NCBI RefSeq assembly: GCF_000423565.1
Contig: NZ_KE384040.1
Span: 135,668-199,667, forward strand
DNA: 64,000 nucleotides
From: Runella zeae DSM 19591
GTDB taxonomy: Bacteria; Bacteroidota; Bacteroidia; Cytophagales; Spirosomataceae
Direction of reading: 5' to 3'
Shown: one piece after another, positions 17,418 to 26,456 of the stretch
How the letters are laid out: every line of letters begins with the position of its first letter
Position numbering within the stretch: position 1 is the first letter of the stretch
Translations under genes and position numbers: made by a program
Notes under the pieces: generated by a model
Told to the model about the DNA's origin: nothing
What the model saw: the letters and a program-made list of their open reading frames with translations, nothing else
The model's database searches: none

Positions 17418-19639
17418 TTATTTTTTATGGATGATTTCAATGGCTTTTTCAATGATTTCATCTCGCCCTTCTTTGATTCCTTCGATGGTAGGCCTAAGGA
17501 TTATATCTGGTAAGATACCGATTCTTTGCGTTTCTTTTCCGTCAGGATAATATACCCCAATTCCGCTTATCCATGTGCTTATTCCACCTGGTAAAAAAAA
17601 CTTTGATACATTGCCATCGGCAGCAGCAGTGGTGGAACCAAGGACGAGAGCATTGGGGCTACTCGATAAGCCATCGCATGAAATTCGGACGAACTTTGCG
17701 ATAATTCATTAATCAAAATCACCACTTTGCCTTTATAAAAATCTTTATTTTTCTTTCCGACTGAGACGGGTTTGCTAAAAGTAAAAAGCCCAGGAGTAAG
17801 GATATTACCACTAGTAAACTTGACAAAGGGGCGTTTGGTGGGCATTAAAAAATTGCACAAATCGTCTAACACAAAGTCGGTTGGATAATTTCGGTTGTCA
17901 ATGATGAGCCCTTTTGAGTTTTTGATTTCTTGTATCAATCTTGGTAAATATCCCTTTTTGAGGGTACTATTGTTGAGGTAAGCGATTCCTTTATCTACAT
18001 ATTTAAAACAGGTATCTTTGGGATAATACTTACTAGATATCTGTATGTTTTTCAAAGCAAATAATTTTGTTTTTACATCTATTGGGATTTTGTTTCGTAG
18101 GATTCTAAAATGAATGATTGAGTCATTGCTTCTTAATAAGTTTTGGGCAATATCTCTCAATTGGGTAGGGGTATTGGAAGCAGGAGTGTACTTTGATTTT
18201 TGTAAAATGATATCCTCAATAGGTTTATCGTTGACGTGAGTGATTACATCTCCGATAACCACTTGGTGTTCTGTTTGGGGTTTTGTTGGATAAAATCCCG
18301 TAATAATGGGCTTGTTTTCGACGAAAGTTACTTCTAAAGGAGCGTAATTATTTCCAAAGAAATGGTTAAGAGCGCGGTTGTTTCCCAAAATAGTGGCGTG
18401 AGTATCCCCAACCCTACCAATAAGTTCTAAAGTAGTAAGTGTGTATTCGGCGTTGTTGTTGGCATTGATAAATTTGGGAATAAACTCTTCAAGTACGTTT
18501 TTCCAATCTTCTTGGATGAGGTTTTTGTAAGGGAAATAGTACTGAATGATATTCCAATATCTATACAGCGACAAAAGCCTAAATCCTACGTCGGGATAGC
18601 TCATGTTTTCGTAAGGACTTTCATTTTTAAAATTGGGGTGGCTTGTATTGGAGTGTAGCTCTACATAATAATGACGATTAGACCTATGTGCATGTTGTAT
18701 TTTGGAAAGTGAAGAAGACAATGCTGTTGATAAGTTGTATTCTTTAATCCAATCTAAATCAGGGGATATTTTAAGTAAAGAAGCCTTGGGGCTTTTGGCT
18801 TTTTTGGTACTAATGTTCCCTAAAGTATCAATCCATTTGACCAAAACACTGTCTCTTTGCGTGGAAGTAGTGGTATTCAGTAGCCTAGGCAAAATTCTAA
18901 AAAGCTCATAGTCCCAGTTGTATTTTCCTTGGGCTACGCTGGGATGGTAATATTTTAAAAACCCCCAGATTAGTCCCAGTACTTTGAGGTTTTCGATGGT
19001 TGTTTTGTCAGTTGGGAGATGTTTCAACTGTGATTCTTCATCAAAAGTTCTGTCTTTATGAGCAGGGTATTCTTTTTGAAAAAATGGAGACAGATTTTCT
19101 ATTTCTTTGCCGTCGATGTTTATTCTTAAATCATCAAACCACATTTTTCCTTTCCCTACCAACATCCCACCTACTAGAATTTGGGTTGTTTTTGAAGGAT
19201 TAAGGCTAAGTTTTATCTCATATTTTGTCCAATCACTCGTTCCCATGATTTTTTGCGGGCTCATATCTATATAGCCTACTTCAGGGTCGATTCTTAGCCA
19301 TAAGCCTGCAAATCCTTCAGCAATATTTTCTGTTTTAATATAGCCACTAAGGGTGATTGTGCGGCCAAGGTAGCTGTGGGGGATGATAAACCCCCACGCT
19401 TTATAATCTGTTTCTCCAGTTTTGTATTCGATACAAGCAGCATATCTTCCATTTTTGACGCAAAGAGTATCTAAGCTGAGGGTATAATTAGAACTGCCGT
19501 ATTCGGTCCAGCCGACAGGAGCCTCTTTTTTTAGCAGCTCAAAGTCAAAATTAAACTTTGGTTTAGGAGATGTGACTTCTTGACCATTCAAAAAAAGACA
19601 AAATACCAAATTGAAAAAAACAAAAAAGTGTTTGAACAT
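17418..19639 (-). pseudogene. S41 (C-terminal processing-like) peptidase, single-base frameshift near C-terminus
   Basis: The frame from ATG 19639 encodes a signal peptide (FVFFNLVFCLFLNG), a carbohydrate-binding-like beta domain (about residues 30-175), a linker, a PDZ-like region (about 440-520) and an S41 peptidase core including NELSQSSSEFHAMAYR with the expected catalytic Ser. At the C4/A2 run around 17653-17658 one base is missing. The annotated frame then ends at 17579 with about 25 unrelated residues. The +1 alternative continues as NALVLGSTTAAADGN, FFLPGG, GVYYPDGKETQRIGILPDI and ends with TAA at 17418-17420, exactly as expected for S41 enzymes. The full repaired length is about 740 residues. 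The cause could be a real inactivating mutation, programmed slippage or a sequencing error. It is last in a minus-strand run with DUF4199 and LuxR genes. Confidence 0.85.
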
Positions 19640-19683
19640 GCTGTGGGAAATATGGTGCTAGGAGATGCCTCCGAAGAGGATGA

Positions 19684-20205
19684 TTACTCTTGACTTACTG
19701 CTGTTTTGTTGTTTCTTTTCAGAAAAAATGCACTGATAAGCGATACTACCAAGCCTACTGGAAACACTTCCGAAAACGTAATGAGAACGACAAAAAGTGG
19801 GTTTTTGTACATTTCTTTGAAATTCTCCATTTCTTTGGTTTTGGCTGGTAAGTCGGCGGCGGGTGTTTCTTTCAAAACGAGGAGAATGTATTTTTCGAGA
19901 TAGTCCGGCACAAATAAATAATAATAAAACAGCCAAACCACTACATACATGATTGAGGCTATGGTGGCAATCAGGATTCCCATTTTGAAGGCTTGTCCAA
20001 AAGAAATAAATCCGTCGAGTTGTTTGTCACGATGGTTTTTTACGCCAAAAAAAATCAGCGAAAAAATAACGACCATTCCGGCATAGCCAACTAGGTCGTT
20101 GCTTTTAAAATCGGGGTTGGTATAACATAGATGTACCATGTAGACCATGTTGATACATAAGATGCTTCCCATCACTAGGCCAAAAATCCATACGTTTCTT
20201 TTCAT
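19684..20205 (-). CDS. DUF4199 family integral membrane protein
   Basis: A 173-residue protein with four predicted membrane helices: IFGLVMGSILCINMVYMV at about residues 8-25, LVGYAGMVVIFSLIFFGV at about 38-55, an FKMGILIATIASIMYVVV segment near 75-92, and VGLVVSLISAFF near the C-terminus. A soluble loop between helices 3 and 4 carries the EMENFKEMYKNP segment typical of DUF4199. The function of the family is unknown. It lies 44 bp upstream of the S41 peptidase and 114 bp downstream of the membrane-tethered LuxR gene, all on the minus strand. That suggests co-expression and possibly an envelope-sensing unit. Confidence 0.88.
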   Translation of the reverse strand: MKRNVWIFGLVMGSILCINMVYMVHLCYTNPDFKSNDLVGYAGMVVIFSLIFFGVKNHRDKQLDGFISFGQAFKMGILIATIASIMYVVVWLFYYYLFVPDYLEKYILLVLKETPAADLPAKTKEMENFKEMYKNPLFVVLITFSEVFPVGLVVSLISAFFLKRNNKTAVSQE

Positions 20206-20319
20206 TGGTTTGTTGTTTTGGTTAAGTCACAAAACTAGACCTAGCGTACTTAGGAGTATTCATACTTTAGTACCAAAATCATCAAAATAAGGTTATTTCG
20301 TACTAAAGTGGGAGTTTGG

Positions 20320-20790
20320 TCAAGCAACTATATTGAGTCTTTTGGCTTTTTCTATGGCTTGCGTACGGCTTTTGACGTCCATTTTTACAAAGAGGTTGGA
20401 AACATGGGTTTTGACGGTACTCAAGGAAAGGCACAATTGGTCGGCAATTTCAGCATTGCTATTTCCTTGAGATAAGAGTTGTAATACCTCATATTCGCGA
20501 TTGCTTAGATTGAGTTTTGCGAGTTCGTCCTCGTTGATAATCTCAGGGGTTAGATATACTTTTTTTTCGATAACTACAGTTTGTACCTTAGCTTTGACAA
20601 GCTGCGTAGCTATCCATATCCCTAATAGGGTAAAAAACACTGCAATGAGCCCTGCGTAGATGTCCAATGAGTGATTGACAATCAGAAACTTCCACTCTAG
20701 CCACTTCAGAAAAAATACCAAAATAGCTAAGAGTAAACCATATAAAGTAATATGTTTGGTATTGAGAAAGAGGTTCTTCAAAAAGGCCAT
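20320..20790 (-). CDS. Membrane-anchored LuxR-type HTH transcriptional regulator
   Basis: A 156-residue protein with two N-terminal membrane helices (ITLYGLLLAILVFFLKW at about 14-31; IYAGLIAVFFTLLGIWIA at about 44-61). A short linker leads to a C-terminal LuxR/GerE-type DNA-binding domain at about residues 90-150 (LSNREYEVLQLLSQG, NAEIADQLCLS, TVKTHVSNLF). There is no receiver domain, so it is not a classical response regulator: the DNA-binding domain is tethered to the inner membrane. It is the first gene of a minus-strand group with DUF4199 and the S41 peptidase. Control could come from interaction with the membrane partner or from release by proteolysis; both are inference. Confidence 0.88.
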   Translation of the reverse strand: MAFLKNLFLNTKHITLYGLLLAILVFFLKWLEWKFLIVNHSLDIYAGLIAVFFTLLGIWIATQLVKAKVQTVVIEKKVYLTPEIINEDELAKLNLSNREYEVLQLLSQGNSNAEIADQLCLSLSTVKTHVSNLFVKMDVKSRTQAIEKAKRLNIVA

Positions 20791-21020
20791 ATTTGTTTAA
20801 GAAAGAAGTCTAAAATTACGCAGAGGCACTCACAACTCAAAGTTCGCTTTTAGATTTTAAGCTGATAAAGAAATAGTTGTATTAGCCAAAGGAAATCTCA
20901 CCGCTAGGGAATAGTTATGGCATTATGGGAGGGCATTCTTTTAGAGAATAAATTAAAATTTAATAATATGTATAGGTTGAATAATAATATAATTAATAAA
21001 TAAAAACTTACACAGGTCAT

Positions 21021-21048
21021 TTTGTGGCTTGAAAATGTACTATATTTG
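21021..21048 (+). promoter_or_regulatory. Predicted Bacteroidota promoter of the PUL sigma factor
   Basis: A perfect -7 box TATATTTG (TAnnTTTG) at 21041-21048 is preceded 16 nt upstream by TTTG at 21021-21024, near the usual -33 distance. It ends 27 bp before the sigma-factor start. Confidence 0.5.
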
Positions 21049-21075
21049 AGTCACAAAATACCATAATAAACTAAG

Positions 21076-21687
21076 TTGGTGTACCACACAAGCAAAAATA
21101 CCGAAAAGATAAGTGATTCGATTCTTTGGGCTCAGCTGATAGCTGATGACCAAAATGCTTTTTCTATGCTTTTCGAAAAGTATTTGAGTCCCTTGGTAAA
21201 TTATGGAAAAACCTTGATGCCCTCGCACGAAAAGGTGAAAGATTGTGTCCAAGATGTATTTGTGGATATTTGGCTTTACCGTCATTCGCTGAGTGAAGAT
21301 GTGGTGGTAAAAGCCTATTTGTTTTCCAGTGTTCGTAAGCGTATTGCCCGCCTTTATGAGCGCGACCGCATTTTTCGCCAAACCACCTCTCTGGAAGATT
21401 TAGAGTTTTCGGTTAGGTTTTCGATAGAGCATCAGCTCATTACTGATGAAACTATGGAGCTGGAAGTACAGCAACTCAACCAACTCCTCAATGCCCTTCC
21501 GCCTCGTCAAAAAGAAACCCTCTATCTTCGTTATCACCAAGGACTTTCGCTTGAGCAAATCGCCGAGATATTGGACATCAATCATCAATCGGTCAAAAAC
21601 CTCCTTCAGCGCGCTATTTTGCACCTTCGCAAAGAATGGAAAGGGACGATTTCACTGCTTCTTATGTTTAGTTTTGTCACTTCGTAA
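21076..21687 (+). CDS. ECF RNA polymerase sigma-70 factor (Bacteroidetes PUL type)
   Basis: A 203-residue ECF sigma factor. Region 2 is at about residues 25-95 (NAFSMLFEKYLSPLVNYGKTL, VKDCVQDVFVDIWLYR). Region 4 is at about 130-190 (LNALPPRQKETLYLRYHQG, LEQIAEILDINHQSVKNLLQRAI), typical of the Bacteroidetes FecI-like family. There is no ATG before region 2: an in-frame stop lies at 21067-21069, so translation must begin at TTG 21076 or GTG 21079. The FecR anti-sigma gene follows 79 bp later, then susCD. By family knowledge the anti-sigma is relieved when the TonB receptor binds its glycan, and the sigma factor then transcribes the locus. Confidence 0.92.
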   Translation: MVYHTSKNTEKISDSILWAQLIADDQNAFSMLFEKYLSPLVNYGKTLMPSHEKVKDCVQDVFVDIWLYRHSLSEDVVVKAYLFSSVRKRIARLYERDRIFRQTTSLEDLEFSVRFSIEHQLITDETMELEVQQLNQLLNALPPRQKETLYLRYHQGLSLEQIAEILDINHQSVKNLLQRAILHLRKEWKGTISLLLMFSFVTS

Positions 21688-21766
21688 ATTTTTTTTGAAA
21701 AAATTTAAAAATAAGTGAGTACTCCACAAACTATCTGTCCTCTCTGCGTTTGAAATTGATTTTCAG

Positions 21767-22858
21767 ATGCAACCACGCGATTTATACACCAAAGTAGAAG
21801 ACTTCCTTTCCGACGAATCTTTCCAGCGATGGGTCCGATTTAAGGAAAACCACACCCATTGGGAAGAATGGACATTAGAGAGTCCAGAAAGAGCCAAATT
21901 AGTACAAGAGGCGAGGTTGTGGATTGTATCTATGAAAATAGAAGATACTGAGCTTTCAGAGCAAGAAGTTCAAATAAGCCTGCAAGACACTTGGCAGACC
22001 ATTGGTAGTTTTCAAGAACGCAAGTCGATTTGGCGGACCCATTGGTTTCGGGCAGCGGCGGCTATTTTGATAATAGGAGCGGCTACTACGGCTTATTTTC
22101 TTTTGCAAAGAAACCCCACTCATACGGTTATTACTTATAAAGATTTGGTAGAGAAAGACACTGAAGGGTTGATTGAGCAAACCAACAATTCTAACAAACC
22201 TCAACTTATCACTTTGGCAGATGCTAGCTCGGTACTCTTACAGCCCAAAAGTAAACTAAGCTACCCCAAAGAATTCAGCGGCAACGAGCGAAAGGTGTAT
22301 CTATCAGGAGAAGGCTTTTTTGAAATCAGCAAAAATCCTAGCAAGCCTTTTTATGTCTATGCCAATGAAGTGGTGACTAAGGTATACGGAACGAGTTTTA
22401 GAGTGATAGCCTATCCTACGCAGCCCAATGTGGAGGTAGTAGTGCGTACAGGAAAAGTAAAAGTGATGCCCAATGAAGAAATACAATCAGATACCCAAGA
22501 AGGAATCATGCTTTTGCCTAATCAAGCTGCAAGGTTTGTAAGAAACAACCTCTCATTTGAAAAAATCTTGGATATTACCCAAGACAAACCGCTTATTGCT
22601 TCTACCAATACTATTGAACAACTGAGCTTTGAGTTTCGTGATATACCTGTCCAGCAGATATTTACGACCATTGAGCAAGCCTATTTGGTGAAGATAGAAT
22701 ACCCGCAAGAAAAGCTAAAAGATTGCTATATGACTACTTCGCTCAGCGATGAACCGCTTCCCGAAAAGCTTAAAATAATATGTGAAAGTTTGGGAAGTGA
22801 TACTCGCTACGAAATGAATGGAAATCAGATTACAATAATTTCAACTGGCTGCAACTAA
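21767..22858 (+). CDS. FecR-type anti-sigma factor (DUF4974 C-terminal domain)
   Basis: A 363-residue inner-membrane anti-sigma regulator. The cytoplasmic N-terminal part (about 1-90) should bind the neighbouring ECF sigma factor. A single membrane helix lies at about residues 94-113 (FRAAAAILIIGAATTAYFLL). The periplasmic FecR domain follows (about 140-260: LADASSVLLQPKSKLSYPKEF, GEGFFEISKNPSKPFYVYA, TKVYGTSFRV), and the C-terminal DUF4974 domain (about 285-360) has the fold that meets the receptor's STN-type domain. It sits between the sigma gene and susC, the standard transenvelope signalling order. Confidence 0.95.
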   Translation: MQPRDLYTKVEDFLSDESFQRWVRFKENHTHWEEWTLESPERAKLVQEARLWIVSMKIEDTELSEQEVQISLQDTWQTIGSFQERKSIWRTHWFRAAAAILIIGAATTAYFLLQRNPTHTVITYKDLVEKDTEGLIEQTNNSNKPQLITLADASSVLLQPKSKLSYPKEFSGNERKVYLSGEGFFEISKNPSKPFYVYANEVVTKVYGTSFRVIAYPTQPNVEVVVRTGKVKVMPNEEIQSDTQEGIMLLPNQAARFVRNNLSFEKILDITQDKPLIASTNTIEQLSFEFRDIPVQQIFTTIEQAYLVKIEYPQEKLKDCYMTTSLSDEPLPEKLKIICESLGSDTRYEMNGNQITIISTGCN

Positions 22859-22904
22859 CCCCCCTAAACCCTGCCTATGTATTAAAAAAAGAAATAAAAA
22901 AGAA

Positions 22905-22967
22905 AAGCGTCGAAATGCTGCAACATTCCAACGCTTAGAGCTTTCCTGAATCCTCTGCAAAGGAAAG
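22905..22967 (+). promoter_or_regulatory. Two hairpins in the susC leader
   Basis: Between fecR and susC, stem 1 pairs AAGCGT (22905-22910) with ACGCTT (22931-22936), with an inner AATG/CATT pairing. Stem 2 pairs CTTTCCT (22941-22947) with AGGAAAG (22961-22967). There is no T tract, so these look like leader structures rather than a terminator. Confidence 0.45.
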
Positions 22968-23020
22968 GAAACGTCATGCCAATACCAGTCCTATTAGTAT
23001 TAAACCTAACAATCAAAAGT

Positions 23021-26000
23021 ATGGAAAAAAGTTTTATTCACCAACGGCTACTTTTTCAGATCGTGAAAATATCGGTGTTTCAAATGATACTTGCTGTTGT
23101 TTTTGTGGGAATAGCAATGGCCACGCCCGCAAAAGGGCAAGAAATGCTTGACTCAAAAGTGACGCTTGTTCTCAACAATGTGAGCTTAGAAAATGCATTG
23201 TCTGAAATTGAAAAAACCGCCCATGTCAAGTTTTCCTACAACTCACGTACCCTGAATCTTAGCCAGAAAGTAACTGTGAGCGAAAAAAATGAACTTCTCT
23301 CCAATGTACTTAACAAGATGCTCAAGCCGCTCAGTATTAAGTATGTAGTAGTGAGTAAGAAGATTGTGTTAAGAAAAGAAAATACCCCCAAAACGGGTTT
23401 GTTGTACGAAATTGAAGAACCCTCAAAACTTCAAGTAGTAGGCAATGTGGATTGGGGGGTGAAAGGAGTAGTGACCGACGAAAAAGGTGAAAAACTACCT
23501 GGCGTAAGCATTACTATCAAAGGCACCACTCGTGGTACTACTACCAATGGCAACGGCGCCTACGAAATCAATGTACCTGACGGCAAAGCTGTTTTGGTTT
23601 TGTCATTTATTGGTTATCAGCCTCAAGAGGTTTTGGTCGATAACCGAACCACCATCAATGTTTCGCTCGTTGCCGATATCAAAGCCTTGGAAGAGGTGAT
23701 TGTGGTGGGCTATGGTACTATTAAAAAAGAAAAAAACATCACGTCTGTTTCAACTTTAGAAGCCGAAAAAATAACCAATCTCGGAGCAGCTTCAGTAGGA
23801 GAAACGCTAGGTGGACGGATTCCGGGGATTATTGTTACCAACAGCGGCGGCGGGCCGGGCAAAAAACCCTCTATTTCGCTAAGAGGAGGCGGCACACCGG
23901 TGTACGTCATTGATGATATTATTTCTACCGAATTTCAATTTCAAACCCTTGCCGTTAATGATATTGAAAACATCTCTTTCCTTAAAGACGGCCCCGCCAC
24001 GGCGATTTATGGGGTAGCAGCAGGAAATGGATTGGTTTTGGTAACAACCAAAAGAGGAAGTAACAAAAAGCTTTCTATCAATTACAACTTTGGACATGAC
24101 TTGTCGCAGCCAACTTATTTGCCGCGCAAAATCAGTTCGTACGAATTGGTGTCGCTCGTAAATCAGGTGGATATCAAAGAAGGCAATCAGGGTCGATATT
24201 CAGAAAGTGATGTTCAAAAATACCGCGACCAAACCGACCCACTCAACTTTCCAAACAACGATTGGCAAAAGCTGGTGCTAAAAGAATTTGCGCCGCAACA
24301 GCATCACAATTTATCGCTAAACGGTGGTAATGAGCAAATTAAATATTATGCCTCATTGGGTTATTTTAACCAAGGAACTTTGTATAAATTTAATACCAAC
24401 TGGTTGAAAAGATACAATTATCGACTGAGCTTAACGGGGGATTTTGCCAAAATTGGCTTGAAAACCAGCATGACCATTTATGGCGTTGACGAAACTCGCC
24501 GCGACAATGCAAGCGGATATGGAAGTGGCTACTTTGCAGTATGGAGTCACATCCAAAATGCCCCTCCTTTCGACAAAGCTTATGCTGATTTGGAACAAAC
24601 CAAATACGCCAACAAAGGCGACCACCCAATCGTAGAAATCGACCCTCGTAGTGGCTATGTCCGTAACCAAGACCGCAATCTTAATGCCTTGCTGAACTTT
24701 GATTGGAAAGTGCCAGGCGTAGAAGGTTTGTCATTTCGGGCCAATGGAAACTTGAGTCAGGTACAGGCTTTTGGGAAGTCTTGGAATATTACAGCTCCTC
24801 AGTATGCCATAGGAAGTTCTACCCCTGCTAGTACAAATCAACCCAATCTTGGAGTTTCGACTACTACGGGCTATAATTATGTGTTGCAAGGGTTTGGAAA
24901 TTATGAAAGAAAATTTGGCGGTCACAATGTCTCTGCCATGCTGGGCTATGAAGAAGCTTATGGCTATAGCGAAAACTTTAGCACAGGCCGAAACTCGTAT
25001 GTGTTTGGGATTGACCAAATTTTTGCGGGCCCTCAAGCGACAGCTACCAACAATGGTTCGGCTTTTGAAAACGTCAGAAATGGCTGGCTGGGGCGCGTTC
25101 GTTATGATTTCAAAGAAAAATATTTGTTTGAAGGAAGCTTTCGCTATGATGGGAGCGACTTGTTTCCGGCGGGAAAAAGAAAAGGATTTTTCCCCGGTGC
25201 AGCGTTGGGGTGGTTGATTTCTCACGAAAACTTTATGGGAAGTTTGGTTGAAAAAAACATCATTAACTTCTTGAAAGCCAGAATATCGTATGGTTCCGTT
25301 GGACAAAATTCGGGCGTGAGCAGCTTTGCATATGTGCCGGGCTATTCTACCGGCGGCGGCTACGTAGTAGGTGGGGTGTTGCAACCAAGCCTCAATGCCC
25401 CGAGCATTCCAAGCCCCGACATCAGTTGGTATGACCAACAATCGTTCAATACAGGTTTTGATTTTGGAACCTTGGGAAATAAACTCAGCGGAAGTCTAGA
25501 TTATTTTTACCTGCGTACTACGGGCTATTTGGCTTCTCCATCAGGCGTAGGCTACACCGACCCTCTCGGAACGGCCTTACCTACTCGCAAATCAAACGGG
25601 GCATTTAGAAGAGCGGGTTTTGACTTTTCGGTCAAATACAGCGACAAAATCGGTAAATTGAAATACACCCTTGGCTCAAATTTTGTGAAATTTGACCAAC
25701 TCTGGGAAGTAAACCCCAATGAGGATAGCACCACCCTTAAAAACCCCAATACGACTTCGTATCACCAAATTGGGTTCTTACAAACGGCTTATTTGTCGGC
25801 GGGCTTGTACCAAAACTCAACTGATATTATGAACAGCCCGCGCCGAATGGCTTCTACCGTTGCCCCTGGCGATATTATTTATCGTGACGTTAATGGCGAC
25901 GGGAAAATCGACGGTGATGATTTTAGAAGGGTAGGAAAGTCGGCATTCCCACGAGTGACGTTCGGTTTTACGGCTGATTTAACCTACGGAGGCTGGTTTA

Positions 26001-26437
26001 TGAACATGCTTTGGCAAGGGAGCGGCAAACGTAGCATTTATTTGGGAGATGTCATCCAGAGTAATTATTCAACCAACATCCGCTATGAGTTTCAAACCAA
26101 AAATCACTGGGAGCCGGGAGCAGGAAATTCGCAATTCCCGCGCTTGATTTCGGGTGCAGCCGTCAACGGGGGCCATAATGCCGTTACGTCCGATTTTTGG
26201 GTGATAAACGCAGGCTACTTGCGCTTGAAAGCCTTGCAGGTAGGTTACAACTTTAAAAATTATCTTTCCAAAGACCTAAAATTCATTTCAGACCTGAGGG
26301 TGACGTTGAGTGCTACCAACTTACTCACGTTTTCGAAGATCAAACAATACGGCCTTGACCCCGAAACGGGGAGCAACAACAACTACGATTATCCGTCGCA
26401 GCGCGTGTATGCCTTATCCGTGAATCTAGGTTTTTAA
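23021..26437 (+). CDS. SusC/RagA-type TonB-dependent outer-membrane receptor with STN signalling domain
   Basis: About 1,138 residues from the ATG at 23021. I prefer it over the ATG at 22976 because it gives MEKSFIHQRLLFQ followed by a hydrophobic signal segment (FQMILAVVFVGIAMATPA). Domains in order: an STN signalling domain (about 40-110: VTLVLNNVSLENALSEIEK), a CarboxypepD_reg-like beta domain (about 135-215: VTDEKGEKLPGVSITIKGT), the SusC signature VIVVGYGTIKKEK, a plug, and a long 22-strand barrel ending LSVNLGF. It imports oligosaccharides with SusD and TonB energy. The STN domain means it also signals to the FecR encoded just upstream. Confidence 0.97.
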   Translation: MEKSFIHQRLLFQIVKISVFQMILAVVFVGIAMATPAKGQEMLDSKVTLVLNNVSLENALSEIEKTAHVKFSYNSRTLNLSQKVTVSEKNELLSNVLNKMLKPLSIKYVVVSKKIVLRKENTPKTGLLYEIEEPSKLQVVGNVDWGVKGVVTDEKGEKLPGVSITIKGTTRGTTTNGNGAYEINVPDGKAVLVLSFIGYQPQEVLVDNRTTINVSLVADIKALEEVIVVGYGTIKKEKNITSVSTLEAEKITNLGAASVGETLGGRIPGIIVTNSGGGPGKKPSISLRGGGTPVYVIDDIISTEFQFQTLAVNDIENISFLKDGPATAIYGVAAGNGLVLVTTKRGSNKKLSINYNFGHDLSQPTYLPRKISSYELVSLVNQVDIKEGNQGRYSESDVQKYRDQTDPLNFPNNDWQKLVLKEFAPQQHHNLSLNGGNEQIKYYASLGYFNQGTLYKFNTNWLKRYNYRLSLTGDFAKIGLKTSMTIYGVDETRRDNASGYGSGYFAVWSHIQNAPPFDKAYADLEQTKYANKGDHPIVEIDPRSGYVRNQDRNLNALLNFDWKVPGVEGLSFRANGNLSQVQAFGKSWNITAPQYAIGSSTPASTNQPNLGVSTTTGYNYVLQGFGNYERKFGGHNVSAMLGYEEAYGYSENFSTGRNSYVFGIDQIFAGPQATATNNGSAFENVRNGWLGRVRYDFKEKYLFEGSFRYDGSDLFPAGKRKGFFPGAALGWLISHENFMGSLVEKNIINFLKARISYGSVGQNSGVSSFAYVPGYSTGGGYVVGGVLQPSLNAPSIPSPDISWYDQQSFNTGFDFGTLGNKLSGSLDYFYLRTTGYLASPSGVGYTDPLGTALPTRKSNGAFRRAGFDFSVKYSDKIGKLKYTLGSNFVKFDQLWEVNPNEDSTTLKNPNTTSYHQIGFLQTAYLSAGLYQNSTDIMNSPRRMASTVAPGDIIYRDVNGDGKIDGDDFRRVGKSAFPRVTFGFTADLTYGGWFMNMLWQGSGKRSIYLGDVIQSNYSTNIRYEFQTKNHWEPGAGNSQFPRLISGAAVNGGHNAVTSDFWVINAGYLRLKALQVGYNFKNYLSKDLKFISDLRVTLSATNLLTFSKIKQYGLDPETGSNNNYDYPSQRVYALSVNLGF

Positions 26438-26456
26438 CTCAAAGCAACTGAAAGCA

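Noticed and set aside
24731-25441. 236-residue minus-strand frame inside susC
   Set aside because: Shadow of the SusC barrel frame; no recognisable motif.
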